Below are positions 51,197-60,446 of a DNA stretch of 60,529 nucleotides, piece by piece. Origin of the DNA: an uncultured Phaeodactylibacter sp. (GTDB taxonomy: Bacteria > Bacteroidota > Bacteroidia > Chitinophagales > Saprospiraceae); contig CAJXNH010000022.1 in the NCBI GenBank assembly GCA_913057245.1, positions 1 to 60,529 of the forward strand. Direction: 5' to 3'. The notes beneath the pieces were generated by a model that had not been told where the DNA came from, searched no databases, and worked only from the letters and a program-made list of their open reading frames with translations. The position numbers were made by a program, and so were the translations under genes. The first letter of the stretch is position 1, and each line of letters starts with the position of its first letter.

Positions 51197-51802
51197 TCAA
51201 TTTCTATTCTTAATTCTTTTAATTGCTTGCTCAAAGTAATCTGGAATTTTATCTGTGGTTTTAATCTGTATCACCTCAAAGCTATTCATTGGTTCATCCA
51301 TGTCATTCATCGGCAGAATAGTCGACTTAATATTAATATAGTTTTTATTGTTAATTTGCTTCCCATTTCCTATCCACGGAAGCAAATTTATTATTCTTTT
51401 ATCTGTAATGAACTCGTCAAGTTCAGCAACATCAGCATAAACATTTTCGAGCTTCATTTCAATACACCCATTATCCAAAAAGTAATTACTCAAGATACAA
51501 TCTTCATAGTATTTGACCGACGAATAACCCAAAAAATATAAATTTTCAGCAAATACAGAATTAATTTTTTTTAGGTTTGAATGCATTTCATGCATAGCAA
51601 GATTTTCCACTGCTTCATCAAATGTATTTATTATGTCTTTTTCGAAGTGGTATACTTTTTTGTCAGAGAAATCAAATAGCTCAGTGATTTTGCAATTTTC
51701 ATCTAACCCCTCAGGAAAGTACGCAATCACAATATAATCATGATCAATTGCGACAGAATAAAAGCCTCCTCCAAATTGTATTAAAATAAGTAGAATATTC
51801 AT
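51197..51802 (-). CDS. Hypothetical protein in the A/T-rich cassette
   Basis: A 201-residue protein with an N-terminal hydrophobic stretch (MNILLILIQFGGGFYSVAI) too weak to call a signal peptide. The rest is acidic and rich in Asn, Ile and Lys (IINTFDEAVENLAMHEMHSNLKK; LENVYADVAELDEF), with codon choice clearly more A/T-rich than the surrounding chromosome. I recognise no family. It follows the interrupted lipoprotein gene by 81 bases on the same strand and lies within the direct-repeat bracket, so the two were probably acquired together. A partner or immunity-like role for the large gene's product is conceivable but unsupported. Confidence 0.6.
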   Translation of the reverse strand: MNILLILIQFGGGFYSVAIDHDYIVIAYFPEGLDENCKITELFDFSDKKVYHFEKDIINTFDEAVENLAMHEMHSNLKKINSVFAENLYFLGYSSVKYYEDCILSNYFLDNGCIEMKLENVYADVAELDEFITDKRIINLLPWIGNGKQINNKNYINIKSTILPMNDMDEPMNSFEVIQIKTTDKIPDYFEQAIKRIKNRN

Positions 51803-51883
51803 TTATAACTTATTTTTGAAACTTTAAAACCAGGTGCTGTTCAGTTCACAAGTGTTATGAAACCAAACAGCACCCGTAATTAA

Positions 51884-53802
51884 TTACTCACAGCCAAACA
51901 ACTGTTCGTCAAGCCAATCAAAAAATCCAACATTCCAAGAAGCTGGAGTTGGAGGCTCAAGACAAATAGCATTTTCGCATTTCGTCATAATGCCATAGCC
52001 ACAATTTGTTAGTGTCATTTTGACATTGAACGAAGTTATAAATATTCTTATTAATGCTTCATCAGTAATATTTATGTTAAGTGCAAAAGCGTAACCTGCT
52101 GCGACTGCCGCGGCGTTTGCTGCCCAAGCTGCACAGTCTGCAGCTTGCCCTGGAGGTATAACTTGACCAGTATAGCGAGTAGCAGGCAATGTAAAATGCC
52201 CACAAAAAAAAGCAGTATTTGCATGGGCAGGACCATAATTTTTAGATAAGTATAAATTGGAAACACAAGCAATTTGACCATCTCCGCTTGATTGAGGAGT
52301 AAAATTAAACGACCAGCATTCAAGAGTTCTATCAAAAAATCCTGCATCCTCTTCTTCTGTATTCTCCGTAGCAAGTTCGGAATAATATTCACCCAATTTT
52401 TCAAAAACTTTATCCGTGAATTCTGAAGGTTCTAACCCGCAAAAAGTAAAGCCACTTTCAGAAAAAAATTTAATATTTCTTCATTGATTGTAACTCCATA
52501 GGCCTGCTGAAAAGCATCCAATTTATTAAAGCAATCCACCAAGTTTTTGTGACAATCAGCATCGGTACCGCACTCATTTTTCATGATTTGCAACAAATCA
52601 ACTGGCTCAATATCGAAAGTATTTTGACTTTCCAAATAACAAATTAGCGAGCCATCATTTCCTTCCATATCTATGTCAGAACTATACGATGAAATCACGC
52701 TTGACAAGCATGGCATGCCGGATGATATAGTTGAAAGGATACTCACATAAGCGTTTAAACTTATTAATTCTCCCGGCGGCGGTGGCGGACCTACAATGTA
52801 GTCCCCTTGGTTATTGTTAATGCAGCTATATAAAGTTTGGTGCAGTTGTTCTGTGCATATTTCCAAGTCATACTCAGCAATTATCTCATTTAGAAGGTCA
52901 ATCACCAATTGCCCTTCTCCATTAAAAAACGGCCTTTCAAAAAGACTATTAAACGTAGCAGAGCCGCCTCCGCCTCCGCCGCCTGTACCGCCAGAGCTAT
53001 TATAATAAGGAAATCCTGTGTAAGAAAAGCCTATCCAACTTCCTTGCCAACCACTATTCCCACTTGAACCATTGCCTGAGAAAATTTCTGAAATACCGTT
53101 CTAAATACCAGAGAAGAAGTTTCCAAGTCTATCCCAGAATGAAGGACCAAAGGTGGGACAGTCGGGACCTCCGGAATTGAAGATACCTGCTAACCAGCCA
53201 GGCCAAAAATTACGTTCTTCCACAGCATTTCCTGAGTGACATTCTTCTGATGAGAATTCACGCGCCTCAGGAGCCAGAATTTCTCCTTCATTTACAGGAA
53301 AAACAAGTGATGTGCAATTACATAGATTAAAAACGGATACGAATCCTTTAAAATGAGTATTCTCTATTTCAAACGGACGAGTTTCATCATATTGGTAACC
53401 CTCGTAAAATACTAATTCTACAGGCGTAGTACAACTCTCATCGGGATAAAAAATTAATTGAGCTCCTCTACCGTGGGCTACAAGGTCTTCAGGCATTTTT
53501 ATCGGAACGATAGTAAGTCCCTTATCATTTGAAGTTTCAACTTCTCGTGCCAATTCCCAAATTGGTTGTATGCCAAAACACTCTGTGTCTTTAGTAAAAA
53601 GAAAAGAACTATTTTTGTCCAAAACTTCTTCTTCAACTTCTCGATGGTAGAATATAGCTTTAGCCTGTTCGATATTCACTCGATTTGTAACTGTTTCAAG
53701 GGTAGTATTCTCAATTTTTTCGGGTGAAACATCATCTTTTCGACAAGCTATAAAAATTGTCAGGATGATAAAAAACACCGTTAAAATTTTCGTTTTTTTC
53801 AT
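51884..53802 (-). pseudogene. Large A/T-rich lipoprotein gene interrupted by TAG and a frameshift
   Basis: The ATG at 53802 gives MKKTKILTVFFIILTIFIAC, a lipobox signal, and the frame reads 233 codons to TAG at 53101-53103. The same frame continues open past that TAG for about 210 codons (NGISEIFSGNGSSG, a Gly-run TGGGGGGG, then LLNEIIAEYDLEICTEQL), with no good start. It ends in a second break: at the A7 run 52462-52468 (T7 on the coding strand) the reading shifts by one, and the other frame continues smoothly (SESGFTFCGLEPSEF) to the stop at 51884. Joined, the product would be about 638 residues, Cys-rich, ending in DWLDEQLFGCE. I recognise no domain. It is a pseudogene unless both interruptions are recoded or are assembly errors. 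Confidence 0.8.
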
Positions 53803-53863
53803 GATTAAATGAATTTTGATTAAGAAAATTAGCCGCTGATTTTTTCTTATCATTGGCTATAAC

Positions 53864-54021
53864 GGGGGATAACATGCGACTTCTACGAAGTCGATCTTCT
53901 TTGGTATTGCAAGGGTTACGAACGTGCGACTTCTACGAAGTCGTTCTTCCATAGTGTTGCAGGGGGATACTAAGGTGTGACTCTACCTGGCTATGCCAGG
54001 CAGACAGGTTCTACGAAGTCT
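53864..54021 (+). repeat. Direct repeat B of the pair flanking the A/T-rich cassette
   Basis: Nearly identical to 50921-51077, same orientation. GACTTCTACGAAGTC is at 53878-53892 and 53928-53942, and the partial core TTCTACGAAGTC at 54009-54020, with CCTGGCTATGCCAGG between them. It fills most of the gap between the interrupted lipoprotein gene and smc. The 16-base AAATTGCAGAGATCGG repeat seen beside copy A is absent here. Confidence 0.85.
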
Positions 54022-54072
54022 TTGGCATTCTTTCCAAGCTATTCATGCCCCTAAGTTTAAAAATGGAATCTA

Positions 54073-57000
54073 CTAAGCTTGTTCCTTTACCTCAAAGGTG
54101 GTGGAGTGCTCGAAGTCCCGGAAGTCGACCGCGCTGACACCGGATACGCCTTGCTCGGCCATGTAGACACCGTAGATGGTATCCACGGCTGCCATCGTCA
54201 GCTTGTTGTGGGTAACGATGATGAACTGAGAGTCTTTGGAGAACTTCTTGATGATCTTGTTGAATTTCTCGATGTTGGCATCATCCAGTGGGGCGTCCAC
54301 TTCATCGAAAATACAGAATGGGGCGGGCTTGAGCAGGTACAGCGCAAAGAGCAGTGCGGTGGCCGTGAGCGTCTTTTCGCCACCCGACAACTGACTGATG
54401 GTCTGCGGGCGCTTGCCTTTGGGCTTGGCGACGATTTCAATTTTGGACTCGAGCGGGTCGTCCGGGTCCATAAGTATGAGGTCGCAGGTGTCTTCTATGG
54501 TGAACAGGCTGCGGAATACATCGATAAAGTACAAGCGGGCCTTCTCGAAGGACTCCAAAAACTGCAGGGTGGCCGTTTCCTCGATTTCCTTTATGGTGGT
54601 TTCCAGGTCTGATTTGGCCTGAAGGATATCGTCCCGCTGTTTGGTGATGTTCTCCGCCCGTTCCTTCATCTCATCGAAGGCTTCCACCGCCATGGGGTTG
54701 ATCTCCCCGTAGTTCTCCAGGCGGCCACGCAGGCGGTCTACCTTCAGGGCGATTTCCTCCTCCGGCATGCCCAGGGTCGGCTCCTCATTGATGATGTCGT
54801 TGATCTCAATATTGAATTCGATGCGCAGACGCTGAGCCACGGAGCCTACCTTGTACTTGACATCATTGACCTTATCCTTGAGCGTATTCACCAGGATCTG
54901 CGCGTCCTGCCGCTGCTTGTTGAGCTTGCGGAGCTGATCTTCCAGTTCGTTAATGCCACCCCGGGCTTTGTAGTAGGTCTGTTCCGCCTCCGTGAGTTTG
55001 GCTTCCCGCTGTTTGCGCAGATCGTAGGATTCAAGCAGCTGCTTTTGGAGGGTATCGGTGGCATCCTGCAATTCCCGGATTTCGAGCTGCGATTGCTCCA
55101 GCTTTTGGGCGTTGCCAGAAACGGTCGTGGTGGCTTCCTGCAGTTGCTTTTCGCGGAAGCTCAGTTCGCGCTGCAGGGCCGATACTTTGTTCTGCTGCCG
55201 GATGAACTCTATGTTCTTTTCATTGAAGGCCGTGGAAGCGGCACTCATTTTCTCCGCTACGTCCCGGTAGGTGATATCGGTGTCGGCAATGCGCTCCTTC
55301 AGCAGGCTGACTTCCCGTTTTTTCACCCGGAGCAAGCCATCCATCTCCTCGTTTTCGCGGTCCAGGGATGTGACCCGGTCGGTATGCCCCTGCAGCTTAT
55401 CTTCCGCTTCTTTGATGAAGGATTCGAAATTTTCGAGGCGGGTGGCATGTGCCGTTTTCTCCTGCATCAGCTGATTGAGCTGACGGCGGGCTTCCTGTAT
55501 TTCCCGCTCGGTACGCCGGGCCTTGAGCTGATCCATGCGGTCCTTGAGGCTGTAGTAGGAAGACGATAGCTTGTCTTCCTCCCGTTCCAGCTTCCGGATC
55601 TCCTTTTCGAGGACTTCCAGGTTTTTCTTGCGGCCGATTTTTTTGCCTTCAAACAGGCCGATAGACCCGCCCGACACACTGTAGCGCCGCTGAATGAACC
55701 GCCCGCTTTTGGAGAGCAACACATAATCACTGTCCTCTATGGCGCCCTTAATTTCTTCCTGATCGGTCACCAACACATTTTCCAGCAGGTGAGCCACCAG
55801 CTTGCGATAAGCCGGGTCGGTTTCCACCAAATCGAAAGCCTGTTGGGTATCGGGCAGCATTGCCATCGGGGGCACGTAGCGCTCGAAGGCGTCGAGAAGG
55901 AAGAAATTGGCCTTGCCTTTTTGGGTGCTGTTGAGCAGGCGGATGGCTTTATAAGCCGCTTCCAGGTCCGGCACCACGTAGTAGTTCAGGTAGGGCTCGA
56001 GGTAGTTTTCGATGGCGACCCGGTAGTCTTCTTTAACGTAGATGAGGTCAGACAGGAGGGGCGTTTCCGAATTCCACTCTTTGGATTTGGCGGTGCTCAG
56101 GAACTTAATTGACTCCGGAAAGCCCTCCAGGCTTTCGACCATGCTTTTGGTCAGCTGATACTCATTGCGGCGGGCATCGAGCGTACGGTTGACTTTAGTG
56201 CGTTGTTTATTTAGGTCGTCGAGTTCCTGATCGGTTTTTTCGAGCTGCTGTTGGCGTTCCTCCTCGGCTTTTTCCAGGCTTTCCACAGCGGCCTGCCGTT
56301 CGGCTTGCTGAGCCTCCAGGGTTTTCATCTTGTCCTGTAGTCCGACAATCTCCGTTTTCCGGCGGTCGATTTCCTCCAGTCCGCGCTTGAGTTCGCGCTG
56401 ACTGCTTTCAATCTGATTGGTATTGATGGCTTTCTGCTTCTCCAGCTCGAAGGTTTCCCGCTCCAGGGCTTGCTGTTGGCTGACCACCTCGTCCAATCCT
56501 GCTTTCAATTGCCCATGGTCTTTTTTGATGGTCTCCAGGCGCTCTTCTGCCTGATTGAGTTCTTCTTCCAGGCGGGCTTCGATGCGTTTTTCGCCATTCA
56601 GCTCGGAGCGGTATTGCTCAATGTCTTCCTCCAACTGTCGGATGCGGACTTTTGCGTTTGCGGTTTCCTGATTGAGCTTTTGCAGGTTGTCTTCCAGGAA
56701 CTGCTGCTTCTGCTGTTGCATCCGCTTGTCGTTCTCCATACCGCGGATGTTCCCCACCAGGTTGTTCAGCTCGCGTTGGCGTTCGGAAAGAGCCTGCTCC
56801 TTATCCAGATTGGCTTTGCGCTCCTGTTCCAGGGCGGCTTCCCGGGTATTGATTTCCACATCGTACTGCCGGTAGTGGTCCTCCTCCTGTGTCAGCTTCT
56901 TGCGCAGTTCTTCCTGCTGCTGTTTGAGGCTGCCAATTTTGAGAATGGCCAGTTCGGTGCTGTAGCTTTTGTACTTTTCCTTCAGCTCGAAGTACTTGCG

Positions 57001-57636
57001 GGCACGCTTGGCCTGCTTTTCCAGCGATTTCAGATTGTTGTTGATCTCAAAGAGCAGGTCCTCCACCCGGTCGAGGTCTTCCGAAGTATGCTTCAGCTTA
57101 TTGAGGGTCTCGCGCTTGCGGACTTTGTACTTGGAAATACCGGCGGCCTGCTCAAACATCTTGCGCCGGGAGTTATCCTTATCGGCCAGGATGTCGTCCA
57201 CCATCCCTAATGCGATGATGGCGTAGGAGTTGGAGCCAATGCCTGTATCGAGAAAAAGAGAAGTAATATCCTTGAGGCGGCAGGTGACCCCATTGAGCCG
57301 GTACTCGCTGTCCCCGCTGCGGTAAAGCATGCGCGTGATGGTAAGCGTGTGGTACTCGGTAGGCAGAAGGTTTTTGGTATTCTCAAAGGTCAGGGAGACC
57401 GAAGCCACGCCGCCCGCTTTGCGCCGTTTGGTGCCATTGAAGATCACGCTTGACATGGAGTCCAGACGGAGTTCCCGGCTTTTCTGTTCTCCGAGCACCC
57501 AGCGGATGGCATCCACGATATTGGACTTGCCGGAACCGTTGGGGCCCACTATGCCAATGACGTCCTCCTCGAAGTTGATGACCGTTTCGTTGGCAAAACT
57601 CTTGAACCCCTTTATTTCCAGCTGCTTCAATCTCAT
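54073..57636 (-). CDS. smc: Chromosome segregation protein SMC
   Basis: A 1187-residue SMC ATPase, part of the condensin-like SMC-ScpA-ScpB complex that compacts and separates chromosomes. The start at 57636 (MRLKQLEIKGFKSFANE) is the usual SMC opening; an in-frame start 30 bases upstream lies before the -7 box. The head has Walker A GPNGSGKSN at 31-39. Two long coiled coils flank a hinge (about 515-680). The C-terminal head has the signature LSGGEKTLTATALLFALY and Walker B PFCIFDEVDAPLDDAN. Length and order are standard and no interruption is seen. It is preceded by a -7 box six bases from the ATG. Repeat B lies directly behind the stop. Confidence 0.98.
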   Translation of the reverse strand: MRLKQLEIKGFKSFANETVINFEEDVIGIVGPNGSGKSNIVDAIRWVLGEQKSRELRLDSMSSVIFNGTKRRKAGGVASVSLTFENTKNLLPTEYHTLTITRMLYRSGDSEYRLNGVTCRLKDITSLFLDTGIGSNSYAIIALGMVDDILADKDNSRRKMFEQAAGISKYKVRKRETLNKLKHTSEDLDRVEDLLFEINNNLKSLEKQAKRARKYFELKEKYKSYSTELAILKIGSLKQQQEELRKKLTQEEDHYRQYDVEINTREAALEQERKANLDKEQALSERQRELNNLVGNIRGMENDKRMQQQKQQFLEDNLQKLNQETANAKVRIRQLEEDIEQYRSELNGEKRIEARLEEELNQAEERLETIKKDHGQLKAGLDEVVSQQQALERETFELEKQKAINTNQIESSQRELKRGLEEIDRRKTEIVGLQDKMKTLEAQQAERQAAVESLEKAEEERQQQLEKTDQELDDLNKQRTKVNRTLDARRNEYQLTKSMVESLEGFPESIKFLSTAKSKEWNSETPLLSDLIYVKEDYRVAIENYLEPYLNYYVVPDLEAAYKAIRLLNSTQKGKANFFLLDAFERYVPPMAMLPDTQQAFDLVETDPAYRKLVAHLLENVLVTDQEEIKGAIEDSDYVLLSKSGRFIQRRYSVSGGSIGLFEGKKIGRKKNLEVLEKEIRKLEREEDKLSSSYYSLKDRMDQLKARRTEREIQEARRQLNQLMQEKTAHATRLENFESFIKEAEDKLQGHTDRVTSLDRENEEMDGLLRVKKREVSLLKERIADTDITYRDVAEKMSAASTAFNEKNIEFIRQQNKVSALQRELSFREKQLQEATTTVSGNAQKLEQSQLEIRELQDATDTLQKQLLESYDLRKQREAKLTEAEQTYYKARGGINELEDQLRKLNKQRQDAQILVNTLKDKVNDVKYKVGSVAQRLRIEFNIEINDIINEEPTLGMPEEEIALKVDRLRGRLENYGEINPMAVEAFDEMKERAENITKQRDDILQAKSDLETTIKEIEETATLQFLESFEKARLYFIDVFRSLFTIEDTCDLILMDPDDPLESKIEIVAKPKGKRPQTISQLSGGEKTLTATALLFALYLLKPAPFCIFDEVDAPLDDANIEKFNKIIKKFSKDSQFIIVTHNKLTMAAVDTIYGVYMAEQGVSGVSAVDFRDFEHSTTFEVKEQA

Positions 57637-57642
57637 AGCCCA

Positions 57643-57650
57643 CAAAAATA
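57643..57650 (-). promoter_or_regulatory. -7 promoter box adjoining the smc start
   Basis: The minus strand reads TATTTTTG, six bases before the smc ATG, again pointing to a nearly leaderless transcript. The toxin-antitoxin unit upstream is therefore probably not needed for smc expression. Confidence 0.5.
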
Positions 57651-57723
57651 AAACATTCCGGGACATTGAAAACCGGAGGGGTGGTATATTTTATCCACAA
57701 TTGGGTGAGAACGTAATAAAGAC

Positions 57724-58032
57724 TTAGCGGGTTTTCACTTCTTCTAGGTAATCAGGACTTCTATCGCCTCTGCTTATATCTATAATTCGAACCTCATGTT
57801 TCGCCTCAATTATGGTGAAAATAATACGGTACGTTCCCTTTAATACTAGCACTCGACGATAAGTAATTTCTTCATCGCTCAACTCTTTTACTAAGCCATG
57901 TTGATCTGGCATGACCAACAACTTGTCTATTCCATCAAAGCTAGCCTGCCTGACATAATCAGCTGTATGGTAGGATACATTTTCTTCCAGATATTGTACT
58001 ATTTGCTGAAAGCCTTCTCTTGCCTCAGGCAC
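57724..58032 (-). CDS. RelE/ParE-family toxin
   Basis: A 102-residue type II toxin of the RelE/ParE fold. It starts with GTG at 58032, five bases after the antitoxin stop, the usual tight coupling. The fold is recognisable from the helical first half (ARE-GFQQIVQYLEENVSYHTADYV), the loop DKLLVMPDQHGLVKEL, and the C-terminal strands YRRVLVLKGTYRIIFTII and EVRIIDISRGDRSPDYL. The strand order GTYRIIF and the closing Arg-rich turn are typical of this superfamily. RelE members cut mRNA at the ribosome and ParE members poison gyrase; sequence does not decide which. It sits between the cargo gene region and smc. Confidence 0.85.
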   Translation of the reverse strand: MPEAREGFQQIVQYLEENVSYHTADYVRQASFDGIDKLLVMPDQHGLVKELSDEEITYRRVLVLKGTYRIIFTIIEAKHEVRIIDISRGDRSPDYLEEVKTR

Positions 58033-58037
58033 TATAA

Positions 58038-58349
58038 CTATTCTTTATCTTCCTTGCCCTTCAGCCATTTTTCTGACTCCTTTTTAAGCTCATCAAGTGT
58101 AATATATTCACCTCTGCCTGCTGCTTCCACACGAGCTTTGAACTCCCTTCTGGCCACACTGGCATGCATAGGAACACCCTCCACACTATAACCAATGATT
58201 GGATCATTTTCCTGCTGTTCCATATAAGCCCCAAACATGGAGTGGGCTACAGCTATAAACTTGTCATCCAATAAATCAATGTACCGATGCAGGTCGGCAC
58301 GCAGTTCTGATGTGTTTGAACTCACCATAAGCATTGTTTGTAGATTCAT
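58038..58349 (-). CDS. Antitoxin of the RelE/ParE-type pair
   Basis: A 103-residue partner of the toxin downstream. The N-terminal half (DLHRYIDLLDDKFIAVAHSMF) could be a dimerisation and operator-binding segment. The C-terminal half (EFKARVEAAGRGEYITLDELKKESEKWLKGKEDKE) is the acidic, flexible type that wraps the toxin. Antitoxins of this layout are common beside RelE/ParE toxins in Bacteroidota. The start is the ATG at 58347-58349. The pair usually represses its own promoter through the antitoxin-toxin complex. No operator palindrome was found in the 148 bases upstream. Confidence 0.75.
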   Translation of the reverse strand: MNLQTMLMVSSNTSELRADLHRYIDLLDDKFIAVAHSMFGAYMEQQENDPIIGYSVEGVPMHASVARREFKARVEAAGRGEYITLDELKKESEKWLKGKEDKE

Positions 58350-58497
58350 AAAGATAACGGTTTTACCGGTGAATCCGTTCTCGGAGCAGCGGGAGTTTGC
58401 AGGTTAATACCTTTTCCACTTCCCTTTCTGTCTACAACTTGTCCTCTACAGGGGGCAGGTTTTCTGGTTATTACCTGGTTGATTTTGTTTTGACGAT

Positions 58498-60339
58498 TCA
58501 TTCCTTTACAAACTTCCGCACTATTTGCTCCGCTCCTACTTGCAAGCGCACCACATATACGCCACTTGGCCAGCCTCCCACATCTAATTGCCAGTTACGG
58601 GGTGCCGGGCTCAAGTTCAGGTCTTCTGTGTAAAGCATTTGACCGGATAGGTTTTCAATAATTAGCTTCCCCTCTGGGTTATGTGCTATAGATTTCCGAT
58701 AAACTTCCTGCCCCCGCATATTGAATACCTGAAGTAACCCGGTATGTTGTATTTGACATTCAACTCACAAGATTGTACTGGCAGGGTTAGGGAATGCCCG
58801 GCAATAAATACCGTCGTTGTTCAGGGTAGTAGTGCTCGTTGCCCTAAGGTCAATTTCCTGGCAAGACGTATGGCTGCCTTGAGCGTTTGTAGCCGTTAAG
58901 CAGGCTTCATATAAAGCTGGAAAAACATAGCTGTGCTGTGGATGGCGGCTATTACTGACCGCTCCGTCACCAAAGTCCCAATGCCAGGCATAGGGCTGAA
59001 ATTTAGAGCCATCATAAAAGTCGATAGCCTGCAAGCTGCTGTCCGTAACGACATAACTGAATTCGGCTTCCGGAAGCGGAAGGTCTATGCCCAATGTATC
59101 ACAAGCACTGCCATCCTCAGGGCCAAGGCCATAATATGGGTGGTTGGGCATGGTCCTGAAGTTCAAGCCAGGCAGTTGGATGCCATGCTGTTCTATTTGG
59201 CAACCGGCACCTTTATTATTAGGCTGATGAATGACATAGAGCCGGTCCGTAGTGCTAGGCGTCGAAATGTAAATTTTGCCATCTGGTGCAAGCTGTGCTA
59301 AAAAATAACGGGTGCCAAAATTAGCAGGAGATTCAAACCCATCGTATTCTGCAACAAGAACTTTTGACCCTTCTATATCTTCCGCTTCTAAGTCATACTG
59401 ATAAATATAGCGATAAGAAGAAATGTAAAGAAAGCGGCTGTTCTCTGAGATCGCTGCCCCGGCAAAGTAGGCGGTGTCGTTATAGTTTATTACCCTTGGG
59501 TTGTACAAATAGCCATCGCACCGGTCAAAGTCGTAAATTTCAATAAACTGCCCCTCGAAAATATCGAAGGAGTTTAAGCGGATGTATTTTGTCCCATCCG
59601 AGGTAAATTGTGCCTGCCCAACACCTGCGATGAATGTACTATCAGAATAGTATTTCTCTATTAGCTCAATCGTATCGGGTGTAATCAGTATTGAATAATA
59701 CTCTTCCCCAAAATACTCTGGCACTACCATCCACCAATCCCTGCCATTGGCATGTCTGCATGCAGTAAGCTGACCAAAAGAGAGAGAATCATTAACTAAT
59801 ATTTGATTTTTACTGCCAACTATGTAGCTATCCTCTTCGTTTTTTACCCCAGTTAAGTATAAGTTATTACCTATGTACCTACTACCATATTCATCTAATT
59901 CATCAAAGCGTGCCAATTCAGTATGTAGAAGATGGAAACCATCTACAGCTTCAAAAAATAGAGCTGATTGCGGAAGTGGATAAGCCCCGATTTCTATCCA
60001 AACATCAGTGTAAGGGTCTGGGGTAAGTCCGCTGCCATTTGTAATGGTGTCATGTGCCGAATTAGCAATGTAAAGCCCATTGGTATAGACTTCAAGTTCC
60101 CCTAAAGTATCACAAATACTTGCATTCGTTGCATCAAAATTCATCTGCCTGGTATCTGTAAAAACAGAAACAGGATTTGTATTAAAATCCATCACTGTGC
60201 TTGCAAAGGGCGGACCTCCAATACCATCATAACCGAAAAGCCAGATATGGCCACGCGGCTCACGGGCAAAGGTTTCCTGGGCATATAACTGTGAGCATAC
60301 ACAACTTATCGTAAATAGCAGAAGAGTGATAATCTTCAT
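58498..60339 (-). pseudogene. T9SS type A cargo gene cut by an in-frame TGA before its sorting domain
   Basis: A secreted protein starting MKIITLLLFTISCVCSQLYAQ. The body (about 30-430) is built of propeller-like beta segments, and a PKD domain follows (WHWDFGDGAVSNSRHPQHSYVFP). The frame ends at TGA 58765-58767, immediately after FPNPASTIL, the opening of a type A sorting domain. The very same frame continues without another stop to 58498 and supplies the rest of that domain: LLQVFNMRGQEVYRKSI, GQMLYTEDLNLS, WPSGVYVVRLQVGAEQIVRKFVKE. Full length would be about 613 residues. A single base change (or recoding) separates the two parts. As read, the 524-residue product should be made but not sorted by T9SS. 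Confidence 0.85.
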
Positions 60340-60429
60340 TCTGGAAATTTATTTCATATTAGATTTTAATAAAATTAAATCCAGACCGCGCGCGCTCGTG
60401 TGCGCGAGTTTGGCTGGTTGAAAAAAATC

Positions 60430-60446
60430 TGCTATGTTATATAGCA
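60430..60446 (+). repeat. Small hairpin at the start of a transposase gene
   Basis: TGCTAT and ATAGCA enclose GTTAT, overlapping the A of the transposase ATG. A GC-rich alternating stretch (60387-60407) lies just upstream. Together they may be part of the left end of an insertion sequence. Confidence 0.4.

Noticed and set aside
56470..57210. 246-codon plus-strand open frame opposite smc
   Set aside because: It is a long antisense shadow of coiled-coil DNA with Leu/Phe-rich, low-complexity translation; smc on the other strand is unambiguous.
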